A stretch of 64,000 nt of DNA from Methylobacterium oryzae (lineage in GTDB: Bacteria > Pseudomonadota > Alphaproteobacteria > Rhizobiales > Beijerinckiaceae): NCBI RefSeq assembly GCF_021398735.1, contig NZ_CP090349.1, positions 2,799,001 through 2,863,000 on the forward strand. The letters run 5' to 3'. The translations under genes and the position numbers were made by a program. The notes beneath the pieces were generated by a model, which was not told where the DNA came from, searched no databases, and saw nothing but the letters and a program-made list of their open reading frames with translations. Every line of letters starts with the position of its first letter. The first letter of the stretch is position 1. Shown one piece after another: positions 10,011 through 18,748 of this stretch.

Positions 10011-11045
10011 ATGATGGACGTCCTCACCGTCGAATGGCTCGGCAAGCCGTTGTGGATGTGGCTCGGGTTCCACGTCCTGATCGCCTGCCTGCTCGCCTTC
10101 GACCTCGGGCTCCTCCACCGCGACAAGGAGCACGAGATCGGCGTCCGGGAGAGCTTGGCTCTCACTGGCTTCTACCTCGCCCTCGGCCTCGCCTTCGGCG
10201 GCTGGATCTGGTGGTATCTCGGGCCGTCTTCCGCCGAGGAGTACGTCACCGGCCTCGTGGTCGAGAAGTCGCTGTCGATGGACAACGTCTTCGTCATCGC
10301 CATGATCCTCACGGCCCTGGGCATCCCGCGGGCGGCCCAGCACCGGGTTCTCCTCTGGGGCATCCTGGCGGCCGTGGTGCTGCGCGGGCTGATGATCGGG
10401 CTCGGCGCCGCCCTGGTGCACGAGGTGCACTGGGTGCTCTCCCTGTTCGCCGCCTTCCTGATCTACGCCGGCCTGAAGATCCTGCTCTCGGGCGACGAGG
10501 AGGAAGGCGACTTCCAGAACAGCGCCGTCGTGCGCTGGTTCAAGACGACCTTCCGGGTCACGCCCGACCTGCACGGCCAGCGCTTCACCGTGCGCAAGAC
10601 CGACCCGAGGACCGGCAAGGTCGCCCTGTACTTCACCCCGCTGGCGCTCGCCCTGGTGCTGGTGAACGGCGCCGACGTGATCTTCGCGGTCGACAGCGTG
10701 CCGGCGATCTTCGCGATCACCACCGACACGTTCGTGGTCTACACCTCCAACATCTTCGCGATCCTGGGCCTGCGCGCCCTCTACTTCGCGCTCGCCGCGA
10801 TGGTCGACCGGTTCGCCTACCTGAAGACGGCGCTGGCCTTCATCCTGATCTTCATCGGCGCCAAGATCGTGGTCGCTGACACGTTCGGGCTCATCCACGT
10901 GCAGCCCTGGGTCTCCCTGGTGGTGACCCTGACGCTGCTGGCGGCCGGCGTCTTCTACAGCCTCTGGCGGACCCGGACCGACGCGCCGGTCGCGCCGGCC
11001 CCGGAGGCCGGACACCCCCGCGAGGCCCGGGCCCACCGCGCCTGA
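10011..11045 (+). CDS. TerC/Alx family integral membrane protein
   Basis: A 344-residue polytopic membrane protein of the TerC/Alx family, implicated in metal (notably manganese) homeostasis, tellurite resistance or pH response. Hallmarks are LVVEKSLSMDNVFVIAMI, and LVNGADVIFAVDSVPAIFAI with membrane-embedded Asp residues in two repeats. A cytosolic loop (EEEGDFQNSAVVRWFKTTFRVT) typical of the longer TerC class lies between them. The short C-terminal tail is Pro/Ala/Glu-rich. Two adjacent ATG codons (10011, 10014) are possible starts; the Shine-Dalgarno is weak, so translation may depend on the structured leader. Confidence 0.9.
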   Translation: MMDVLTVEWLGKPLWMWLGFHVLIACLLAFDLGLLHRDKEHEIGVRESLALTGFYLALGLAFGGWIWWYLGPSSAEEYVTGLVVEKSLSMDNVFVIAMILTALGIPRAAQHRVLLWGILAAVVLRGLMIGLGAALVHEVHWVLSLFAAFLIYAGLKILLSGDEEEGDFQNSAVVRWFKTTFRVTPDLHGQRFTVRKTDPRTGKVALYFTPLALALVLVNGADVIFAVDSVPAIFAITTDTFVVYTSNIFAILGLRALYFALAAMVDRFAYLKTALAFILIFIGAKIVVADTFGLIHVQPWVSLVVTLTLLAAGVFYSLWRTRTDAPVAPAPEAGHPREARAHRA

Positions 11046-11069
11046 GGGGGCCCGGCGGGCGCCTGGCCC

Positions 11070-11825
11070 TCAGGCCGGCGGCAGCGCCGCGATCAGGTCG
11101 CGCAGGGTGGTGATGGTGGAGGCGTCGGCCACGCCGTCCACCCGCGCCGGGCGGAAATGGCGCTGGAACGCGGTGACCACCGCGTGGGTGCGCGCGTCGA
11201 ACAGACCGGTCACCGGCAGGTCGTAGCCGTAGAGCGCGAACATCGCCTGCAGCGCCTCGACGGGCTGGCCGGCATCGCCCCGCGCGAAGAACCGGCCGTC
11301 CTGGAGGCGCGCGGGGGGCACGCGGTGCCCCACCCCCGCCGCCGCCAGACGGTCCCACGGGAAGATCTCCCCCGGATCCTCCTTGCGCTCGGGCGCGACG
11401 TCGGAATGGGCGAGCACCCGCTCCGGCGGGATCGGCCAGCGGGCGAGGATGTCCCGGGCCAGCGCGATCACCGCCTCGACCTGGGGCTCCGGGTAGGGCG
11501 GCAGGCCGCCGGCATGGCCCGGGTTCACGATCTCGATCCCGATCGACCGGGAATTGACGTCGGTCTCGCCCTTCCAGGCGCCGGCGCCGGCGTGCCAGGC
11601 CCGGCGGGCCTCCGGCACCATCTGGACGATCCCGCCATCCTCGAACACGAGGTAGTGCGCCGAGACCTCGCTCAGCGGGTCGCGCAGGCGCGCGAGGGCG
11701 GCGGCCCCGCTGTCCATCCCGGTGTAGTGCAGGATCAGCATGTCGAGCGGCCCCGCGCGGCGGGCGCCGTGGTTCGGCGAGGGCGCGACGCGGCGGGCGA
11801 GGGGGCTGTCGGGGGTCAGGCTCAC
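11070..11825 (-). CDS. N-acetylmuramoyl-L-alanine amidase, AmiD-like
   Basis: Zinc amidase that cleaves the MurNAc-L-Ala bond of peptidoglycan or its anhydro fragments. The Amidase_2 domain spans about residues 15-170, with ligand-like histidines in LILHYTGM and LAHSDVAPERKEDPGE. A peptidoglycan-binding domain (about 185-250, VEALQAMFALYGYDLPVTG ... AFQRHFRP) follows, as in AmiD. No signal peptide is visible, so it may be cytoplasmic and serve cell-wall recycling. It overlaps the upstream TerB/DnaJ gene by four bases (ATGA), implying a shared transcript. Confidence 0.9.
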   Translation of the reverse strand: MSLTPDSPLARRVAPSPNHGARRAGPLDMLILHYTGMDSGAAALARLRDPLSEVSAHYLVFEDGGIVQMVPEARRAWHAGAGAWKGETDVNSRSIGIEIVNPGHAGGLPPYPEPQVEAVIALARDILARWPIPPERVLAHSDVAPERKEDPGEIFPWDRLAAAGVGHRVPPARLQDGRFFARGDAGQPVEALQAMFALYGYDLPVTGLFDARTHAVVTAFQRHFRPARVDGVADASTITTLRDLIAALPPA

Positions 11826-12562
11826 CGCAGCCCGCGCTCCTGCGCGATCCGGTCATAGGCGGCGTTGATCGCGGCGAGCCGCCGCGTGGCGATGGCCACC
11901 GCCTCCGTCGGCAGGCCGCGGGCGAGCGCCCGGTCCGGGTGGTGCTCGGCCACCAGCGCCCGGTGGCGGGCCTTCACGGCGGCGTCGTCCGCCTCGCGGT
12001 CGAGCCCGAGGACGCCGTAGGGATCGTCCGGCAACCGCACGTGGCGGGCGGCGATGCGCCGGAACGCCGCCTCGTCGAAGCCGAAGATGCCCGAGACCGC
12101 GCGCAGGTAGCGCTCCTCGGCCTCGTGCAGCGCCCCGTCGGCGCCGGCGATCTGGAACAGGCCGTCGAGCACGTCCTCGAGGAGGGCCGGCTCGTCGCCG
12201 AAGGTGGTCGCCAGTTGCTGGGCGTAGGCCTCGAAGCCGTTCGTGGTTTTCTTGGCGAGGTCGAACAGGCGCTCGACGCCCGCCCGCGCGGACGGCTCCA
12301 CCTGCACGACCCGGCCGAACGCCTCGACCTCCGAGGGCAGCACGACGCCGTCGGACTTGGCCATCTTGGCGGCGAGCGCCACGAGTCCGGTGGTGAACAC
12401 GACGTCGCGCGGCGTCCGCCCGAAGGGCGCGCCGACGCGGTCGAGCAGGAAATGACCGGCGACCCCGCCGATCAGCGCCCCGAGGGGGCCGCCGATCGCG
12501 AGGCCGAATCCCGCGCCGCCGAGCTTGCCCCAGACGCCCTGAGTTTTGGTCGCCTGAGTCAT
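11822..12562 (-). CDS. DjlA-like protein: TerB domain plus C-terminal J domain
   Basis: A 246-residue co-chaperone-like protein. The N-terminus has a Gly/Ala-rich hydrophobic segment (GGAGFGLAIGGPLGALIGG) that may be a membrane anchor. A TerB-like helical domain (about 50-165) follows, then a J domain (about 180-246) with the HPD tripeptide in LVAEHHPDRALARG. That HPD would stimulate DnaK. Start MTQATKTQ at 12562 was chosen because residues further upstream in the frame are low-complexity. It is the first gene of a two-gene operon with the amidase. Confidence 0.88.
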   Translation of the reverse strand: MTQATKTQGVWGKLGGAGFGLAIGGPLGALIGGVAGHFLLDRVGAPFGRTPRDVVFTTGLVALAAKMAKSDGVVLPSEVEAFGRVVQVEPSARAGVERLFDLAKKTTNGFEAYAQQLATTFGDEPALLEDVLDGLFQIAGADGALHEAEERYLRAVSGIFGFDEAAFRRIAARHVRLPDDPYGVLGLDREADDAAVKARHRALVAEHHPDRALARGLPTEAVAIATRRLAAINAAYDRIAQERGLR

Positions 12563-12714
12563 GGGACGACCGGTCCCGGCGCTGATCCTCGGCTCGGCTC
12601 TGTCATCGGCGGCGGCGGGGTTCCGGCACCGGGACGGGCCCGGCCGAGCGACGGGATAGCCGCTCCGCACGCCGCGAGGAAGGGCCGGGACGCGCCCGGC
12701 CCTTCCCCTTCAGC

Positions 12715-12984
12715 TCAGCGGCAGTACACGTTGCCGTAGGCGTCGCGATAGGTGCCGTAGGGGCAGCGCGGCGCGGTCGAGGCGCCCACGATGGCGCCGC
12801 CGGCGCCGCCGATCGCGGCACCCGCCAGGGCACCGCCCGCGCGGCCGGTGGCCGCCGCGCCGATCGCGGCACCGGTCAGGGCGCCGAGGCCGGCGCCGCC
12901 CAGAGCCCGGTCCTCCGGGGTGTTGCAGCCGGCGAGCGAGAGGGCGGCGATGGTGGCGATGGCGGCGGCCGTCAGCTTCTTCAT
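12715..12984 (-). CDS. Glycine-zipper lipoprotein
   Basis: An 89-residue small lipoprotein. The signal peptide (MKKLTAAAIATIAALSLAGC) ends in a lipobox LAGC, giving lipidated Cys20. The mature part is a glycine-zipper segment (GLGALTGAAIGAAATGRAG, then GALAGAAIGGAGGAIVG) as in OsmB/YMGG-like proteins, with a short YGTYRDAYGNVYCR tail. Such proteins sit in the outer membrane; a specific role is not known. Confidence 0.85.
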   Translation of the reverse strand: MKKLTAAAIATIAALSLAGCNTPEDRALGGAGLGALTGAAIGAAATGRAGGALAGAAIGGAGGAIVGASTAPRCPYGTYRDAYGNVYCR

Positions 12985-13235
12985 GGTCCCCAGAACTCCC
13001 TTGTGAATCCGGTCCGGCCGGTGGCCGTGATCGTTGCGGATCGGGTCGAGCTTAGCAGGAAAGGAATGTCGGCCATACGGCTAAGGTTCCATCGGCCGCG
13101 AGACGCGTTGCGAGACGAGTTGCGCCCGGTTCCCGTCTCGCCCTATGCCACGTTCGGAGGCGCTCCGGCCGCGGTGCCGCGACGCCCTATCCGGCACCAC
13201 GCCCGGCACCAGTCCGGCACATGTCCGAGGGTCCC

Positions 13236-13937
13236 ATGCCGACAGCCACCACGATCGTCCGCCGGGCCGCGGTCCGCGCCGACCGCGTCGCCGACACGGT
13301 GACCCTCGACCGCGCGGGCCGGGCTGCCGTCGCCGGATCCCTGGTCGCCGAGGGCGGCCTCGGCTTCGACGTCGCGCTCACCAAGGCCGCGGCGCTCGAG
13401 GACGGCGACGCCCTGCGCCTCGACGACGGCCGGCTCGTCGCGGTGCGGGCGGCCGCCGAGGATCTCCTGGAGGTGCGCGCCGAGAATCCGGCCCGCCTGC
13501 TGCGCCTGGCCTGGCAGCTCGGCGGCAGCCACGTGGACGCCGAGATCGGCGCGGACGTGCTCTACGTGCCGGCGACGCCCGCCGCGGCCGAGCTGGTGCG
13601 CGGGCAGGGCTGCGTCGCGACCCCGGTCTCCCGTGCCTTCCGTCCCGAGCAGGCCGCCCACGATCACAGCACCTGCGGGCACGATCACGGGCACGACCAT
13701 CACGCCCACCATCATCACGACCACGGGAATGAGCACGGCCATGAGCACGGCCATGACCACGGGCATGACCACGCCCACGCGCACGATCATGGGCACAGCC
13801 ACGATCACGGGCACGAGAAGCACGGCCACGATCATGCCCACGGTCACAGCCATGATCACGGCCATGATCACGAGCACGGGCACCAGAAGCACGGCCACGT
13901 GCACGGTCCCGGCTGCGGCTGCGGCCACGATCACTAG
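13236..13937 (+). CDS. ureE: Orphan UreE urease accessory protein with long His-rich tail
   Basis: Nickel-binding metallochaperone of the UreE family. An N-terminal beta domain (about 1-75) and a central ferredoxin-like domain with [12 protein letters not shown] (replacing the usual HLGNRH) are followed by [17 protein letters not shown]. The second metal-site DH seen in many UreEs is not obvious here. The last 90 or so residues are almost pure His/Asp/Gly/Glu (HDHGHDH-type repeats) ending CGCGHDH, a metal reservoir. No ureABC, ureF or ureG gene is in the window. The ATG at 13236 (MPTATT) is preferred; one at 13221 is possible. Confidence 0.85.
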   Translation: MPTATTIVRRAAVRADRVADTVTLDRAGRAAVAGSLVAEGGLGFDVALTKAAALEDGDALRLDDGRLVAVRAAAEDLLEVRAENPARLLRLAWQLGGSHVDAEIGADVLYVPATPAAAELVRGQGCVATPVSRAFRPEQAAHDHSTCGHDHGHDHHAHHHHDHGNEHGHEHGHDHGHDHAHAHDHGHSHDHGHEKHGHDHAHGHSHDHGHDHEHGHQKHGHVHGPGCGCGHDH

Positions 13938-14032
13938 CGGTTGAGCCGGGCCCGATCGGGGATCCCGCACCGGGCCCCGACCGCGGACGGTCCGCCGCCG
14001 TCACGCGACCCTCACGCAGCCCTACGCGGCCG

Positions 14033-14458
14033 TCACTCTGCCGAGACGAAGCGCAGCGTGCCGGCGCGCCGCGTGGGCTGGCCGGTGTCGTTCGTGTGAT
14101 TGACGCCGTCCATCACCGGGACCTCCGGAAAGTCGAAGGGGCTGACCCCGTCCAGGCAGGCCACGTTGACGGCGTGGACGTTCGGGTCCGACCGCCGCTG
14201 ATGGTGCGTGTAGACGCCGCAGCGGGAGCAGAAGAAGTGCTGCGCCGCCCCGGTATGGAACCGGTAGGTCGTCAGCGCCTCCGACCCCTCCAGGATCCTC
14301 ACCCCGCCCGGCCGCGCCATGACGACGACGGCGCCGCGCATGCGGCAGTAGGAGCAGGTGCATCGACGGATCGACGCGAGATCGTCGTCGAGGGCCGCCT
14401 CCAAGCGCACCGCCCCGCAGTGGCAGCGTCCGGACCGGATCGTCGCGTCATCCGTCAT
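14033..14458 (-). CDS. GFA/CENP-V family zinc protein
   Basis: Small (141 residue) protein of the glutathione-dependent formaldehyde-activating (GFA)-like fold. Zinc cysteines are visible in GRCHCGAVRLE, CTCSYCRMRG and FFCSRCGVYTHH, the complete family pattern. Formaldehyde activation would suit a methylotroph, but most GFA-fold proteins have unknown substrates, so the role is not assigned. Start MTDDATIRS at 14458 is closest to the first zinc motif. Confidence 0.85.
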   Translation of the reverse strand: MTDDATIRSGRCHCGAVRLEAALDDDLASIRRCTCSYCRMRGAVVVMARPGGVRILEGSEALTTYRFHTGAAQHFFCSRCGVYTHHQRRSDPNVHAVNVACLDGVSPFDFPEVPVMDGVNHTNDTGQPTRRAGTLRFVSAE

Positions 14459-14622
14459 GATGCCGGGTCTTCCGTGCGTTTTCCTGTGATCGAGCGCGGT
14501 GGCGGAGCCAGCCGGCACCTCGAACCGTAAGTTTCCGGCACCGTGCGGACAATCACCATGTCCTCACACGATGTGTCAGGAAAACTCACGCAGGGTCTCC
14601 GGCGGGCCGAGAACCTTGCCGG

Positions 14623-14838
14623 TCACAGGCGCTTCGGGACGGGCCTGAGGCAGTAGAGGCGCGACGCCTCGGCGGACAGGCTGTCCTGGGCGGCCACGCA
14701 CTGGTCGAGGGTGAGGCCGATGCTGGCCGCGTAGGGCTCGTTGGGCGACAGCGCCGCGCGGGCGAGGGCCGCTAGGTACAGCAGGAACGCCGCGACCGCG
14801 ACGACCAGCGCGGCGACGAGGACGCGGTTCAGCAGCAT
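14623..14838 (-). CDS. Small single-pass membrane protein (71 aa)
   Basis: Hypothetical protein: MLLNRVLVAALVVAVAAFLL begins one N-terminal transmembrane helix, followed by a roughly 45-residue soluble tail with two cysteines (LDQCVAAQDS and RLYCLRPVPKRL). It begins 13 bases after the preceding micro-ORF and is the last of three small genes read in the same direction. Not recognised; plausible because of the helix and operon spacing. Confidence 0.55.
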   Translation of the reverse strand: MLLNRVLVAALVVAVAAFLLYLAALARAALSPNEPYAASIGLTLDQCVAAQDSLSAEASRLYCLRPVPKRL

Positions 14839-14851
14839 CGCCGGCGACCGC

Positions 14852-14971
14852 TCACGGGATCCCGACCAGCAGCAGCGCGAGCGCGAGCACCGTGAGTCCC
14901 GCTCCGATCAGCGTCACGGCGGTGTAGTCGCGTCCGGACCGCCGCGCGGGCGCGCGACCGGGCCGGCTCAC
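14852..14971 (-). CDS. Micro-protein with one transmembrane helix (39 aa)
   Basis: GTG-initiated frame of 39 codons: a basic N-terminus (VSRPGRAPARRSGRDYTAV) and then one hydrophobic helix ending GIP. Its GTG overlaps the stop of the upstream micro-ORF as GTGA, a typical translational-coupling arrangement. Positive-inside charge predicts N-in topology. Too short for family assignment. Confidence 0.5.
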   Translation of the reverse strand: MSRPGRAPARRSGRDYTAVTLIGAGLTVLALALLLVGIP

Positions 14972-15087
14972 TGCAGCAGACCCCACAGGCCCGTCGCCAG
15001 TCCGAAGGTGAGCGAGAGCATCGCTGCGCAGATCAGGACCCGGTCGATCACGCGGGCGGCCCGATCCTCCGGCTGAACGTCGATCAT
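14968..15087 (-). CDS. Micro-protein with one transmembrane helix (39 aa)
   Basis: Starts MIDVQPEDRAARVIDRVLIC and continues into a hydrophobic helix ending GLWGLLQ. A strong AGGAGG Shine-Dalgarno sits seven bases before the ATG, which argues that it is translated. It is the first of three coupled small genes (39, 39 and 71 residues) and is divergent from the SDR gene. Function is unknown; small membrane peptides of this type often modulate larger membrane complexes. Confidence 0.55.
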   Translation of the reverse strand: MIDVQPEDRAARVIDRVLICAAMLSLTFGLATGLWGLLQ

Positions 15088-15293
15088 GGCGGGACCTCCT
15101 CGCGGCCAGAGTGACGAGCGGCTGTTGCTGACCTGTGTCGGCCCCTCGCCGGCACACGGGTTCGTGTTGTCCGCGAGGGGGGAAGGGCGGCGGGCGGCCT
15201 CGAACAGGGCTGTGCCGGCGGGGCGCGGCGCCAGGGCACCGGAACACCCGGGATGCCGTGCGGTTGGACCGGCATCCCCATCGGAGACGACGC

Positions 15294-16169
15294 GTGACCA
15301 CGGATCCGCTGCACAAGTATCCCCGCCCGCCCTTCGCGGCGCAGCCCCAGAGCTTCCCCGGCAAGACCGGCCGCATGGAGCCCGAACCCGACCACGGCGA
15401 GGCGAGCTACAAGGGCTCGGGCAAGCTGACCGGCCAGGCCGCGCTGATCACCGGCGGCGATTCCGGCATCGGCCGCGCGGTCGCCATCGCCTTCGCCCGG
15501 GAGGGGGCCGACATCGCCATCTCCTACCTGCCGGACGAGCAGGCCGACGCGGAGGCGGTCGCCCAGTGGGTCGAGAAGGCGGGTCGGCGGGCGCTGCTCC
15601 TGCCGGGCGACCTCAAGGACGCCGCCTACGGGCGCCAGATCGTCGCCCGCACCGTCGAGACGTTCGGGCGCCTCGACGTGCTGGTCAACAACGGCGCGTT
15701 CCAGCAGCCGAACGAGGACCTCGCCGCGATCGACGACGCCGTGTTCGAGGACCATTTCCGCACCAACGTGTTCGGCGCGTTCTACGTGACCAAGGCGGCG
15801 CTCGCCCATCTCAAGCCCGGCGCCTCGGTGATCTTCACCTCCTCGGTGAATTCCAAGCACCCGATGCCGTCGCTCATGGCCTACAGCGCCACCAAGGGCG
15901 CCCTGAGCAACATGGTGCTCAGCTTGGCCCAGCTCCTCGCCGAGAAGGGCGTGCGCGTGAACGGCGTGCTGCCCGGGCCGATCTGGACCCCGTTCATCCC
16001 CTCCGGGATGAGCCAGGATTCGGTGAAATCCTTCGGCAGTCAGGTTCCGTTCGGTCGGCCCGGACAACCGGCCGAACTCGCCTCAGCCTACGTGATGTTG
16101 GCCTCCGACGAGAGCAGCTACACGTCGGGCGCGCTCGTCACGGTGGCCGGGGCCATGCCGGTGTTCTGA
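15294..16169 (+). CDS. SDR family oxidoreductase
   Basis: Short-chain dehydrogenase of 291 residues. The cofactor motif is ALITGGDSGIGRAVAIAFAR and the NNGA motif lies in LDVLVNNGAF. The catalytic Ser is in FTSSVNSKHP, and the Tyr/Lys pair in AYSATKGAL. The 50-residue N-terminal extension (HKYPRPPFAAQPQSFPGKTG ... MEPEPDHGE) is characteristic of the YghA/YhdG-type stress-associated SDRs. GTG at 15294 was chosen because a GGAG lies seven to eight bases upstream. Substrate is unknown. Confidence 0.9.
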   Translation: MTTDPLHKYPRPPFAAQPQSFPGKTGRMEPEPDHGEASYKGSGKLTGQAALITGGDSGIGRAVAIAFAREGADIAISYLPDEQADAEAVAQWVEKAGRRALLLPGDLKDAAYGRQIVARTVETFGRLDVLVNNGAFQQPNEDLAAIDDAVFEDHFRTNVFGAFYVTKAALAHLKPGASVIFTSSVNSKHPMPSLMAYSATKGALSNMVLSLAQLLAEKGVRVNGVLPGPIWTPFIPSGMSQDSVKSFGSQVPFGRPGQPAELASAYVMLASDESSYTSGALVTVAGAMPVF

Positions 16170-16237
16170 CGCGCCTCTCCCACGCACGTCACGGATGTGC
16201 CCCGCGCCAGCGGCGCCCGTCCGGGGCGTCGGCGCGC

Positions 16238-17911
16238 TCAGGCGGCGCGCATCTCGACGAGGAAGCGCATCACCTCGGCGCGCAGGGCCTCGGCGCTGCG
16301 GCAGACGTCGCCGGCCGCGGCACCGACCTCCCCGGCCACGCGGTGCGTCGCCTCCGCCGCCGACGAGGCCGAGACCACGTTCGCGCTCACCGCGTCGGTC
16401 CCCCGGGCGGCCTCGTCGATGTTCTGAGAGATGTGCCCGGTGGCGAACCGCTGCTGCTCGACCGCCGCCGCGATCGCGCTGGCGATCGCGTTCATCGTGT
16501 CGACGGTCCTCCCGATCGAGTGGACCGCGCCGACCGCCTCCGTCGTCTCGCCCTGGATCGCCGCGATCTGCGCGGTGATCTCCTCCGTGGCCTTCGCGGT
16601 CTGCCCGGCCAAGCCCTTCACCTCGGCGGCGACCACCGCGAAGCCGCGCCCCGACTCGCCCGCCCGCGCCGCCTCGATCGTGGCGTTCAGCGCCAGGAGG
16701 TTGGTCTGCTCGGCGATCGCCGAGATGATCCGCACGACCTCCCCGATCCGCTCCGCCGCCCCGGCGAGGCCGCGGATCTGCCGGTCGGTCCGCTCCGCCT
16801 CGCTCACCGCCTGACCGGCGATCGCGGCCGACTTGGTGACCTGCCCGCCGATCTCGCCGATCGAGGCGGACAGCTCCTCGGTCGCCGCCGCCACCGTCTG
16901 CACGTTGGCGGCGGCCTGCTGCGCCGCCCCGGCGGCCGAGCCGGCCTGCCGCGACGCCTGCGCGGCGGTGTCGGCCATCGCCCGACAGGCCTCCCGCATG
17001 CCGGCCGCGGCGGTGTCGACCCGTGCCAGGAGCTGGCTCGCCTCGGTGTCGAAGCTGCGGGTCACCGCCTCCATCCACTGGGCCCGCTCCTGCCGACGCT
17101 CCTGCTCGGCGCGCTGCTCGGTCGACAGGGTCCGCGCCTCGATCATGCTGTCCCGGAACACGCCGGCGGCCTCGGCCATCTGGCCGATCTCGTCGCGCCG
17201 GCCGAGACCCGGGATGGCGACGTCCGTCGCGCCGCCGGCGAGGCGGCGCAGGGCGGCCGTGAAGGCGCTCAGGGGGCGGGTGATGCTGCGCGCCAGCAGG
17301 AACCCGACCAGCCCGATCCCGATCGCGAGGGGGATCAGCCAGAGCAGGGTGGTGACCATCCGCGCCCGGTCCAGGGCGTGGATGTCGTCCACGTACAGGG
17401 CCGAATTGATGACCCATTGCCAGGGCTCGTAGGCGAGCGAGTAGGCGACCTTCGGGGCGGGCTCGGTCTCGCCGAGGCGGGCCCAGCGGTACTCGGTGAA
17501 GCCGCCGCCCTCCCGGGCGTGCTGGATCATCGTCCAGACGAAGGTCTTCTTCATCGCCGCGTCGTCGCGGGACCGCGTGCCCTCGATCTTGGGATCGGGA
17601 TGCACGACGTTGCGGCCGATGTTGCCCGGCTCCGAGCTGTAGACGAAGACGTAGTCGCCGCCGTTGTAGCGCATGGCCCGCAGCGCCTCCGCCGCGCGCC
17701 GCCGCGCCTCGTCGGCCGAGACGGCGCCGGCCTCCGCCTGCCGGGCGAACGCCGCCACGATGCCGTGCGCCGACTCGACCTGGGCGCGGATGGCGGCCTT
17801 GCGCCCCTCCATCATCACCGCGCCGACGGACGAGACCTGGACGCCCACGATCGATATGAATGCCAGAAGGATGCTACTGATAAGACAAAATATCTTTCTA
17901 CCGATCGTCAT
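16238..17911 (-). CDS. Methyl-accepting chemotaxis protein with single Cache sensor
   Basis: Transmembrane chemoreceptor of 557 residues. TM1 is about 7-33, followed by a periplasmic single-Cache (sCache_2) domain with the motif [12 protein letters not shown] and a [14 protein letters not shown] end. TM2 is about 188-210, HAMP about 210-265. The MCP signalling hairpin has the tip [20 protein letters not shown], which contacts CheA/CheW. Cache_2 domains bind small organic acids or amines; the ligand is unknown here. The first 40 codons and the upstream region are markedly AT-richer than the surroundings. Confidence 0.94.
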   Translation of the reverse strand: MTIGRKIFCLISSILLAFISIVGVQVSSVGAVMMEGRKAAIRAQVESAHGIVAAFARQAEAGAVSADEARRRAAEALRAMRYNGGDYVFVYSSEPGNIGRNVVHPDPKIEGTRSRDDAAMKKTFVWTMIQHAREGGGFTEYRWARLGETEPAPKVAYSLAYEPWQWVINSALYVDDIHALDRARMVTTLLWLIPLAIGIGLVGFLLARSITRPLSAFTAALRRLAGGATDVAIPGLGRRDEIGQMAEAAGVFRDSMIEARTLSTEQRAEQERRQERAQWMEAVTRSFDTEASQLLARVDTAAAGMREACRAMADTAAQASRQAGSAAGAAQQAAANVQTVAAATEELSASIGEIGGQVTKSAAIAGQAVSEAERTDRQIRGLAGAAERIGEVVRIISAIAEQTNLLALNATIEAARAGESGRGFAVVAAEVKGLAGQTAKATEEITAQIAAIQGETTEAVGAVHSIGRTVDTMNAIASAIAAAVEQQRFATGHISQNIDEAARGTDAVSANVVSASSAAEATHRVAGEVGAAAGDVCRSAEALRAEVMRFLVEMRAA

Positions 17912-18706
17912 ATCAAATATTCCTAACTATAAATAAAGCTACACCGCGAAGCTCGCAGATCGAATCAACTGCCCTTCGGCGCCGCGCCCGCCGATCATCT
18001 GCCGAACATTGGAATAATTCCATTCCGGCCACACATGTGAGATATGCTTCATCGCGCTCCCGGCGGAGCGGTCGGCCGGGACGATCGACCTCGTCGCGGA
18101 CGGTCTCGTGCCGCCGTCGCACGGCCCGCGGGCGCCGATCGGCGGGCCGGACGCGCCCACCGCGCTGCCGGAGCGGGCTAGGCAGGGACACGACGTTCGA
18201 GAGGTTCACGCCGCGCGACACGCGGCGGGTCAGCGAGCCGCCGGTCGTCCACGCCCGCCCGTCGGCCGCGCTCGACCGGCTGCTCCGGGCGGACTGCCGC
18301 CGGTCCGCTTCCGGGAGTCAGGGCGGGGGAGGCGGGTTGCGCGCAGGTCCCGGCGGTGAATCGTCGGACGCTGTCGCGCCCCGTGGAGCGCGCGGCGCGC
18401 GGCCCGACCGCGACATCGATTTCCGGCATCCCGGCCGAGAGGATGCCCGGGGCTGACCCGGATCGCGACGGTGCGGCCTCGAACCCGGAGGCTCCGAGCG
18501 CGGCGGGCTCAGGGATCGCGGTGCCGCTCGCGGGCGACGTGCGCGCGCCGCCGCGCCGTCAGCCTACCGCCTCGGCGCGGCGCGGGCGCTCGGCCCGGTC
18601 GCCGGCCACCCGCGCCGCCTCGACACCGCGCGCCGGAAGCGACGCGGCGGCGCGCGGTCCCGCGCGGAGCGCGTGACGCGCCGCGGTGACGTGAGGCGGC
18701 ATCGAC
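17912..18706. other. Gene-poor interval between the MCP gene and motB
   Basis: About 800 bases with no convincing gene. The first 130 bases are AT-rich and include the palindrome TGGAATAATTCCA (18009-18021), probably the MCP promoter/operator region. The remainder is very GC-rich with short frames lacking family features; it may be decayed sequence. Confidence 0.55.
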
Positions 18707-18739
18707 GGCGCGCCGCGTCGCGGTCCGACGCGACGCGCC
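18707..18739 (-). terminator. Strong hairpin downstream of motB
   Basis: A 14-base stem (arms 18707-18720 and 18726-18739, one C/A mismatch, five-base loop) lies ten bases past the motB stop codon. It is almost all G/C, with no obvious U-run, so it may be a weak intrinsic terminator or an mRNA 3'-end stabiliser. Confidence 0.5.
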
Positions 18740-18748
18740 GCTCCGGCG

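Noticed and set aside
13660..13935. Separate repeat element
   Set aside because: The CACGATCACGGGCA-type repetition is just the coding sequence of the UreE His/Asp/Gly tail.
18037..18456. A 139-codon frame in the MCP-motB gap
   Set aside because: Arg/Gly/Pro-rich translation with no recognisable domain and no good ribosome site; treated as non-coding.
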